NCBI GenBank assembly: GCA_050943315.1
Contig: JBMNOY010000009.1
Span: 1-58,064, forward strand
From: JBDKUD01 sp050943315
Lineage (GTDB): Bacteria; Bacillota; Syntrophomonadia; Syntrophomonadales; Syntrophomonadaceae
Reading direction: 5' to 3'
Length of the DNA: 58,064 bases
Positions 52,180 to 58,064 of this stretch are shown piece by piece. The number at the start of each line of letters is the position of its first letter. Position 1 is the first letter of the stretch. The position numbers were made by a program, and so were the translations under genes. The notes beneath the pieces are model-generated. The model saw nothing but the letters and a program-made list of their open reading frames with translations, was not told where the DNA came from and ran no database searches.

Positions 52180-53550
52180 TTAACTTTCATGTACTACACG
52201 AATGGTCTTACCCGAAGGCCGGGGAAATTTATCGACAATCTCGAACTCACAAGGAAGCCCCGTCCCGTATTCCATACGGCTGGCTAATGATTCAGCCAAT
52301 TCCTGGGTTGCCTCATAACCCTGGGCCAATTCACAGCGCACTTTAAGAATATCGGCAGATGAACCAACCACAAACTGATACCAATTGCCAACCTCGGGCA
52401 TACGCATTAAAAATTCCTCCAGATAAAACGGTGAAAATGATATTCCCTTGATCTCCAGCTGATCTACAAGTCTGCCCCTCAAGAAAAGGCGATGCAGTTG
52501 CACTCCGCAAGGGCAAGGGTCAATCTCTATATAACCCAGGTCTTTGGTGCGATAACGTATTAGCGGGGTATCATAACGAAGCAGACAGGTTATTACAATT
52601 TCGCCAATCTCACCCGGTTCGAGCACTTCTCCCGTTTCCGGATCTATAATTTCCACCAGGACATGTGCCTGGCATAAATGATAACCATTGTGTTCATCAC
52701 ACTCATATCCAATTCCGCCGCACTCTAGAGAACCATAAGCAAAGTTGGCGGTAGTGCCCCACATCTTTTCGACTCGCTCGCGGAAAGCTGGGGAGCAGCC
52801 TTCCCCGGTCAGCCACATTTTTTTCAGATTAAGACTGCCTATATCAAAGTTAGCTGCTTGTGCCGCTTCAGCTATAGAAACCGACCAGGATGGTGTAGTC
52901 ATGGCTACCGTTGGACGCAAATCGCGCATCATCTTGACCGTTTTGGCCGGGGTTGAATAGGCACCGCCCTTTCCAGCAGGCAAAACTGTGGCATCACACC
53001 CGCTCATAAAGACCTTGTGAAAAGATAGCCCAGCTGAACTCATCTCATAGGGAAGCGCATTTAAGCATCTGTCTCCATAGGTAGCAGTCAGCAGGCGCGG
53101 GTAACCCGGGGCGATTTCATTAAGCAAATAATCTCTCCAGGTATTCATAATATATATTTCCTCCCCGCCAGTGGTTCCGGTTGATACCTGTACCAGACAG
53201 ATATCTTTAGGATCACAGGCCAGCAGAATATAGGGATTGCCCCTTAATTCTTCTTTGCTGGTTAGAGGAAGGAGATGCATATCAGACACATTTTTTATTT
53301 GTTCCGGCCGAACACCTGCAGCATCCATTTTCTGCTTATAAAACGGGGAGTTTGCATAAGCGTGGTTGATTAGCTCCTGAACAGCATCATCTTGAAACTG
53401 GGCTATCTCCTCGAAGGTCATACTATCAGGTTCGAACTCTGAACGAGCTGCCAAAGACAAGTCATTTTCAAGACCCTCGCGGTTAAAATATTTATCCAGG
53501 ACAGCTGGCTTGGGGTATCTTCTCGTCTTTTCCTCATACAACCATCTCAT
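52180..53550 (-). CDS. PaaK-like adenylating enzyme (AMP-dependent ligase) 1
   Basis: The 456-residue phenylacetate-CoA ligase type enzyme has the P-loop VSTGTTGGEEIY, the acid motif YGSLECGG, the hinge RTKDLG and RGRLVDQLEIKG, the cysteine pair CPCGVQLH and a C-terminal catalytic lysine motif RPSGKTIRV. It probably activates an aromatic acid. AGAGGTG precedes the ATG. It is the first gene of the leftward cluster, 126 bp before the amidohydrolase; no terminator is seen in that gap. Confidence 0.9.
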   Translation of the reverse strand: MRWLYEEKTRRYPKPAVLDKYFNREGLENDLSLAARSEFEPDSMTFEEIAQFQDDAVQELINHAYANSPFYKQKMDAAGVRPEQIKNVSDMHLLPLTSKEELRGNPYILLACDPKDICLVQVSTGTTGGEEIYIMNTWRDYLLNEIAPGYPRLLTATYGDRCLNALPYEMSSAGLSFHKVFMSGCDATVLPAGKGGAYSTPAKTVKMMRDLRPTVAMTTPSWSVSIAEAAQAANFDIGSLNLKKMWLTGEGCSPAFRERVEKMWGTTANFAYGSLECGGIGYECDEHNGYHLCQAHVLVEIIDPETGEVLEPGEIGEIVITCLLRYDTPLIRYRTKDLGYIEIDPCPCGVQLHRLFLRGRLVDQLEIKGISFSPFYLEEFLMRMPEVGNWYQFVVGSSADILKVRCELAQGYEATQELAESLASRMEYGTGLPCEFEIVDKFPRPSGKTIRVVHES

Positions 53551-53565
53551 TTCCGTTACACCTCT

Positions 53566-55362
53566 TTATGAATAACTTTTATATCTCGGGTTCGAGCTTT
53601 GAGCTTGCAGTTGAGCCCACACCTTTTTGGCCTGTTCCTTATTTCCAACTCGTTTATGAGCCATTGCTAATGTATAGAGAATCTCTTCATATTCTTCCTG
53701 AGTAAAAATATTACTGTCTTTTTGGTAAGCCCTGACCAAAGCTTGAAAATCTTTAATAGCCTGTGATGTAAAGTGGAAAAATGCTTCCGGCAAAGAATAA
53801 AGCAGCATCGCCTTCAATCGCAGTATTTCAGGGTTACTCCGCTCGTGACTTAGTGCTTCCTTAATAAGCTTTAGTCCCTTAAGGCCATTTCCAAACATAA
53901 GCTGAGGATCTTGGGAGTCCCTGCCAATGAGCGCCAGGCTGGCGCCATAGTAGGCTTGCACAATGTAATCATCAGGGAGTTTCTCATAAGCAGTTTGCCA
54001 AAGTTCGTATGCCAGCTTAGCCGCTTTTTTATTTCCGGCTGCACCGAGATTATGAAGTCTTTTTGCTTCCCGCAGATATGCTTCACGATTGGACAAAGAT
54101 AGATTTCTGGGCAGAGAAATGGCTTCTTGGGATTTCTTGATCTTTACCATATTTATATATTTCTGGGGAGGTCTTTTCGACAGCAGCTTTTCCCATACCT
54201 GGTTTGCATGCTGATTCATATTGAGCCTTTCATAAGCTATACCCAGATCGAATAATAGCTGCCAATAAGCTTCTTTTGGAAAACGGGCTTTATTCTGCTC
54301 GTATTTTTGAATGAGAAAATTAAAGTCCTCTATACATTTTTGGGTTCGTTTAAAAAATCCTTCGGGTAAGCGAAAACTATGGTAAGCTCTTAAAAAACGC
54401 ACTTCAATCTGATTAGGTTTCTCCTCCAAAATACTATCAAACGCCTTGCCCGCTTTAATAGCTCCGCCAAACATACCAAAGGTATCCAGGGCATACCGCC
54501 CTGCCAGTGACATGGCATCCGCATGATATGCTTTTAACAGCACATTGTCGGGGTCCTTCTCCAGGGCTTCAAGAAAGAATTCTTCGGCTTCTCCTGCCGC
54601 CTCCGGATCTCCCTTGAGCGCCTTGTGGTAAAGGTCAATTCCCTCCGCAGGTACACCTCCTTTTTTGCCCGACCGGGATTTTTTTTTCGCTGGTTTTACT
54701 GAAACGTGTTTATCCTCCTCTTCCTGGTCATCATAACCTGACATATTTGAAATCTGCGGATTGTCATCAGATGTTACGGGGTTGACGGGCTTAACATCCT
54801 CTAGTCCGTATTCAGGCAAAGCCTTAAGTTTGTTCAAAGTCTTCTCTGCCTCATCCTGCTTGTTGATAGTTTGATAGGCCGTGGCCTGATCTTGCAAAAG
54901 CTGACGATATAAATTAGGACTAAAGATGGAGGGATCCTGTTCATAACAAGAAATTAAATATGAAAAGTCTTCAATGGCTGAGGCGGTCCGGTGAAAAAAT
55001 GGCTCTGGAAGCCGGAAACATATGTTGCCTCGTAATAAACGAATATCAATGTTTTCCGGATCTTTATTTATAACTCGGTCCAGGATTTTTAAGCCTTTGT
55101 TCACCTTTTTAATTCGCTCTAAAGGATCCAGTTCATCCCGGCCTAAAAGAGTTGTTACACTGCCATAATAGGCTTCCACCAGATTGTTATCCGGAACAGC
55201 ACTGCGGATTTTTTTTAACAGTGAATATGCCTCTTTTACCGCCTCAACATCACCCTGTACACCCTTTTGGTGAAGATCTATCGCCGACTCCAAATCTATC
55301 TGCCAGGATTCTTTGGTCAAACTAGCCGTCTCATGCTGTGCATCTGCCAGCTTGTCGTTCAC
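53566..55362 (-). CDS. Protein with three copies of an unnamed helical (TPR-like) domain
   Basis: The protein has about 598 residues. The same region of about 158 residues is repeated three times (residues about 31-188, 245-405 and 437-598 counted from the ATG at 55371). Each copy contains AYYG-S...L-GR, then R-LR-...LPE-FF-RT...IEDF-YL, and a TPR-like end. Copies one and two are joined by a charged linker (DDQEEEDKHVSVKPAKKK). It has no signal peptide. GTG at 55362 has better spacing from AGGAGG than the adjacent ATG. Single-copy relatives lie at 55954-56628 and 56767-57312. The function is unknown; a protein-binding scaffold is likely. Confidence 0.85.
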   Translation of the reverse strand: MNDKLADAQHETASLTKESWQIDLESAIDLHQKGVQGDVEAVKEAYSLLKKIRSAVPDNNLVEAYYGSVTTLLGRDELDPLERIKKVNKGLKILDRVINKDPENIDIRLLRGNICFRLPEPFFHRTASAIEDFSYLISCYEQDPSIFSPNLYRQLLQDQATAYQTINKQDEAEKTLNKLKALPEYGLEDVKPVNPVTSDDNPQISNMSGYDDQEEEDKHVSVKPAKKKSRSGKKGGVPAEGIDLYHKALKGDPEAAGEAEEFFLEALEKDPDNVLLKAYHADAMSLAGRYALDTFGMFGGAIKAGKAFDSILEEKPNQIEVRFLRAYHSFRLPEGFFKRTQKCIEDFNFLIQKYEQNKARFPKEAYWQLLFDLGIAYERLNMNQHANQVWEKLLSKRPPQKYINMVKIKKSQEAISLPRNLSLSNREAYLREAKRLHNLGAAGNKKAAKLAYELWQTAYEKLPDDYIVQAYYGASLALIGRDSQDPQLMFGNGLKGLKLIKEALSHERSNPEILRLKAMLLYSLPEAFFHFTSQAIKDFQALVRAYQKDSNIFTQEEYEEILYTLAMAHKRVGNKEQAKKVWAQLQAQSSNPRYKSYS

Positions 55363-55597
55363 AATAATCATCCTCCTGTGTACTCAAGACGCAGTAAATT
55401 GTCGTTATCTATTTCCCATACAGTTTCATTGAACAATCAATATTTTTAACCGCATATCATTCTTCCCTGCAATGATATTCTATGGGTAGACAAATCCAAA
55501 TGTGATTATTTTGGTTACGCTGGAGACCGGGCATATTAGTAGAATTTTAGAGATAAATCCATATTATGTAATATACTCAAAGAAAGGAGGGTTGAAA

Positions 55598-55894
55598 TTG
55601 AACCAAGACTTTCCAACTCGCCACTATCCTGTCACAGCTATGTATAGGCCCAGATCCAGACGTTCACGTTCTAATTACCGCAGTTCGCCAATATCATGCC
55701 CATGGCAGTATGGCAATCGATTCCCCAGCTATTACGCACCATATTACGCTAATTTCCGCCCCCCCAAAAAGCATAAACGACCATGGTGGATGAATTATAA
55801 CCCTTATTTTGGCTATCAATTTTACCGTAGGAAGAAAAAACCCCGCTACCGTTGGCCATACTACTATCCCTGGTCAAGACAATTCCCCAGATAA
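55598..55894 (+). CDS. Small cationic, Tyr/Trp/Pro/Arg-rich protein (TTG start)
   Basis: The 98-residue protein is not recognised. It is dominated by Arg, Lys, Tyr, Trp and Pro (YRPRSRRSRSNYRS; HKRPWWMNYNPYFGYQFY; RYRWPYYYPWSRQFPR). TTG at 55598 is the start because AAAGGAGGGTTGAAA precedes it and no other site exists. There is no signal peptide and little hydrophobic core, so it is probably disordered or a structural coat component. It is divergent from the three-domain protein and followed by a strong hairpin. Function inferred at most. Confidence 0.75.
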   Translation: MNQDFPTRHYPVTAMYRPRSRRSRSNYRSSPISCPWQYGNRFPSYYAPYYANFRPPKKHKRPWWMNYNPYFGYQFYRRKKKPRYRWPYYYPWSRQFPR

Positions 55895-55899
55895 AACAA

Positions 55900-55936
55900 G
55901 AAAGCCCGGGGCTTCCGCTGGATGCCCCGGGCTTTC
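55900..55936. terminator. Strong bidirectional terminator
   Basis: The perfect 13-bp stem GAAAGCCCGGGGC / GCCCCGGGCTTTC has an 11-nt loop. It lies between two convergent genes (55894 and 55954) and can serve both. Confidence 0.85.
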
Positions 55937-55953
55937 GCTATCTGCAGCTGTTG

Positions 55954-56628
55954 TTATCTGCCCTTCTTGCGTGAATGCCGGACATTACTATATGCCACCT
56001 TTTTTGAGGCAGTGTCATTTTTCGAGTCGGCTGATTTTTTGTACCGGTTGCTAAATCCGTCCATTAACTTTTGAATGTGGGGTGGAATAGTTTTTTGTAT
56101 TTCCTGAGCTTTTATTAAATCGTTTGAAACCTTTTCGTAATCTTGTGCCGAATATCTGTCAGGGTTATTTTGATAATAGCTCTGCAAATACCTCAGGTCT
56201 TCAATAGCGGTTCCAATACGGTTAAAATGGGTTGGCAAATTTAAGCATAAATATCCTCTAAGTTTACGGATTTCAACACTATCCTCGAGCGCTACGCTTT
56301 CATCTAAAATGTTTAATGATTTGTAAACCATTTTCCCAGTTTCAACTAAACTCCTGGCAAAGTTGCTCATTAAGATTGTGCTGGCTGCATAATAGGCATT
56401 CAATAAGGTGTTTTCAGAACATTTTTCCCTGGCCCGTTCCAGGAATGTATAGGCTTCCTCGACGGCATCTTCATCTATAGATAGAGCAGCCTGGTACAGT
56501 GATTTGCCTTTCTCCAACAACTCCTGGCAGGTTCTGCCTTCAAACTCGTCTAAACCTCGGCTCTTATTCTCTTGGTGATAAGTAGCCCTATGGTTCTCAG
56601 CTGGTCTGTGTCTACCACCCTTAGCCAT
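55954..56628 (-). CDS. Single-domain paralogue of the repeated helical domain, basic tails
   Basis: The protein has 224 residues from the ATG at 56628 (MAKGGRHRPAENHRATYH), preceded by AAAGGAG. The central part carries one copy of the domain: YQAALSIDEDAVEEAYTFL, LLNAYYAASTILM, IRKLRGYLCLNLPTHFNRI, IEDLRYLQSYY. N- and C-terminal tails are basic. It lacks the LGR element (LMSN instead). No membrane parts. The function is unknown. Confidence 0.8.
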   Translation of the reverse strand: MAKGGRHRPAENHRATYHQENKSRGLDEFEGRTCQELLEKGKSLYQAALSIDEDAVEEAYTFLERAREKCSENTLLNAYYAASTILMSNFARSLVETGKMVYKSLNILDESVALEDSVEIRKLRGYLCLNLPTHFNRIGTAIEDLRYLQSYYQNNPDRYSAQDYEKVSNDLIKAQEIQKTIPPHIQKLMDGFSNRYKKSADSKNDTASKKVAYSNVRHSRKKGR

Positions 56629-56704
56629 TTCGTTAATATCTCCTTTCCATGAATAATCATTGCCTTGTCCCAGCAAATTACCACTATATAACATTCATTC
56701 ATTA

Positions 56705-56739
56705 CCATATATGTTTAAAGGATAATTAAACATATATGG
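56705..56739. repeat. 14-bp inverted repeat between paralogous genes
   Basis: CCATATATGTTTAA (56705-56718) and its complement (56726-56739) are separated by 7 nt. It is AT-rich with no T run. It could be an operator, an mRNA stem or a weak terminator. Confidence 0.6.
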
Positions 56740-56766
56740 GAGGGGATAAGGAGCATTACCCAATCT

Positions 56767-57312
56767 TTATGGTCTGAATTTCTTTCGTGCGACTTCCAAA
56801 TCAGATTTAATTTTTCTGGCTATATGTTCAGATATGCAGCCAGGTTCCCTTTCGTTCTGCGCAAGCAGATATTCAAAGTCATTAATCGTAGTACTAATGC
56901 GGTTAAAAAAGGCCGGTAGGTGGAAACACGCATAAGCCCTTAGAATACGAATCTTCGTATTATATGGGTCTTTACTCACGGCTTTATCAATAATATCCAA
57001 ACCATTGTTTATCCATGTTCCCTTTCTCATGGGGATTTTTTCGTATCTACCCATCAGAACATTACTTGCTCCATAGTAAGCCATTATTAAGCTATTACCA
57101 GGGACCTGATCACTGAGGTGTTTAAATAGATCAACTGCCTGCCTGGCACATTTCCCGTTACCAGAAACTGCTCTTTGATAAAGTTCAACTGCATCATTAA
57201 AGAGCTCCTGTTGGGATTTTCCTTCTAAATTATCTTTACTTACTTTCCTTTTGCTTTTATTGTTTTCGTTATTGCCTCCAAACCGGATCAGTCTATCCTT
57301 TTTGCCCAACAA
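56767..57312 (-). CDS. Single-domain paralogue of the repeated helical domain (TTG start)
   Basis: The 181-residue protein has a charged N-terminus (GGNNENNKSKRKVSKDN) and one domain copy: YQRAVSGNGKCARQAVDLF, LIMAYYGASNVLMGRYEK, IRILRAYACFHLPAFFNRI, TINDFEYLL. This copy retains AYYGAS and MGR. TTG at 57312 follows GGGGTGAT. It is leftward, upstream of the other paralogue. The function is unknown. Confidence 0.8.
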   Translation of the reverse strand: MLGKKDRLIRFGGNNENNKSKRKVSKDNLEGKSQQELFNDAVELYQRAVSGNGKCARQAVDLFKHLSDQVPGNSLIMAYYGASNVLMGRYEKIPMRKGTWINNGLDIIDKAVSKDPYNTKIRILRAYACFHLPAFFNRISTTINDFEYLLAQNEREPGCISEHIARKIKSDLEVARKKFRP

Positions 57313-57527
57313 ATATCACCCCTTTATTGTTTCCATCATCTTCCTGCTTAGTTATTCTATGTTGCTAGTGCAGTTAGAGTGATATTTTGCAAGCCGAAAT
57401 GTTCCTATATTTTTCTAGTTTACTATCTGGTAACTTCCTCTGGTACCACTTATTTTCATCTGTGGTAGCGTTTGTTTGCTCTCCTACATATAATATTACG
57501 AATATCATTCGAAAGGAGGTATCCCTA

Positions 57528-57842
57528 ATGGCCCGTATCTCCAGGCATGTACACAACTTCTCCGGAAGAACCCAGGTCAGCCGCAGACACCGTCATTCAT
57601 TTTCCGGTCAAACCTTTGTAAACACTATGCCGATGTCAAATGGAAGACATCGCCATAGATATAATGTCCGTACATCTAGAGACTTTGACCATCGTCACCG
57701 TTTGATAAATATCACTGGCCCTAATATTAATATTGGCAGGGGCAGACATATCCACCGTGCAAGCGGTGTATCAACCCGTGATTTTGCCCACACCCACCGT
57801 TACCGCTTTACAACAGGTCGAAATATACGTTATCAGGGGTAA
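57528..57842 (+). CDS. YmaF family His-rich repeat protein
   Basis: The 104-residue protein is built of repeated H-x-H elements (HVHNFSGRT, RHRHSFSGQT, RHRHRYNVRT, DHRHRLI, GRHIHRASG, AHTHRYRFTTGR). This matches the YmaF family of Firmicutes; its role is uncertain, and the histidines may bind metal. AAAGGAGGTATCCCTA precedes the ATG. It is convergent with the rRNA operon. Confidence 0.85.
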   Translation: MARISRHVHNFSGRTQVSRRHRHSFSGQTFVNTMPMSNGRHRHRYNVRTSRDFDHRHRLINITGPNINIGRGRHIHRASGVSTRDFAHTHRYRFTTGRNIRYQG

Positions 57843-57880
57843 GTGGCTAAACTTTGACTTAAGTCCCTACAGCCAAATAA

Positions 57881-57923
57881 ATATAAAAAATAAGTGGTAA
57901 TCAGTAATCTGATTACCACTTAT
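57881..57923 (-). terminator. Terminator of the rRNA operon
   Basis: The perfect 15-bp stem ATAAGTGGTAATCAG / CTGATTACCACTTAT (57890-57904 with 57909-57923) has a 4-nt loop, then TTTTTTATATT on the minus strand. It lies 17 bp after the 5S gene. Confidence 0.95.
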
Positions 57924-57940
57924 GCGTTAAAAAAATAAAA

Positions 57941-58056
57941 TCCTGGCAACGACTTACTCTCCCACAGCATTACCTGTAGTACCATCAGCGCTGGAGGGCT
58001 TAACTGCCGTGTTCGGGATGGGAACGGGTGTGACCCCTCCGCTATTGTCACCAGGA
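57941..58056 (-). rRNA. rrf: 5S ribosomal RNA
   Basis: The minus strand from 58056 begins TCCTGGTGACAATAGCGGAG, followed by the conserved CACACCCGTTCCCATCCC and CGAACACGGCAGTTAAG. It ends GTCGTTGCCAGGA. The ends pair (TCCTGG with CCAGGA) to form helix I. The length is 116 nt. It is the last gene of an rRNA operon whose 23S and 16S genes should lie to the right. Confidence 0.97.
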
Positions 58057-58064
58057 AGTTTTAT

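Overview
The window looks like a chromosomal segment of a spore-forming, low-to-medium GC anaerobic Firmicute (class Clostridia). This is inferred from the sepF-ylm-divIVA division neighbourhood, MurT/GatD, a T-box before ileS, NrdR, a YteA-type DksA-like protein, YmxH, and frequent TTG/GTG starts behind strong AGGAGG sites. A Syntrophomonadaceae-like host is a guess from gene content, not a demonstrated assignment. Almost everything is on the minus strand.

Region 1 (1-9.3 kb) is a complete type I-B CRISPR-Cas locus of the Tneap flavour: cas6, cas8b1 (CXXC-CXXC family), cas7 (Cst2/DevR), cas5, cas3, cas4, cas1, cas2, a leader, and an array that runs off the left edge. The stretch between cas6 and cas8 holds a plus-strand mini-CRISPR: two half-degenerate repeats flanking a 15-nt spacer. 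That spacer matches a site in the likely cas8 promoter, and through position 19 the only mismatches are at positions 6, 12 and 18, the flipped-out positions of a Cascade guide. This looks like a crRNA-like autoregulator of the cas operon (CreA/CreR type) and is the most exciting item here. Two neighbouring array spacers also overlap by 24 nt on opposite strands of one source sequence.

Region 2 (9.4-29.6 kb) has a MATE exporter, a C35-terpene pair (HepT-like prenyl synthase plus YtpB-like tetraprenyl-beta-curcumene synthase), GatD/MurT, a GT4 glycosyltransferase, YteA, DUF5665, DUF711 and ACT proteins, ileS with its T-box, two amino-acid ABC operons flanking nth, and LysO.

Region 3 (29.3-42.4 kb) is the division and envelope neighbourhood: YggU, DivIVA, U32, YlmG, ProC, SepF, YlmE, an HlyD-like protein, a PhoR/PhoP pair, YlmD, NrdR and YmxH. 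It is followed by an isolated flgG-flgJ pair and a sodium:alanine symporter.

Region 4 (43.5-53.6 kb) runs in one direction: two PaaK-like adenylating enzymes, an amidohydrolase, a complete Liv-type ABC importer, and a pair related to archaeal ADH synthase / 3-dehydroquinate synthase II (GriI/GriH-like). The combination resembles a 3-amino-4-hydroxybenzoate-derived benzoxazole pathway, although aromatic-acid uptake and activation remains possible.

Region 5 (53.6-58.1 kb) carries five copies of an unnamed helical domain in three adjacent proteins, interleaved with small cationic aromatic-rich and His-rich (YmaF) proteins. It ends at the 5S rRNA gene of an rRNA operon that continues beyond the right edge.
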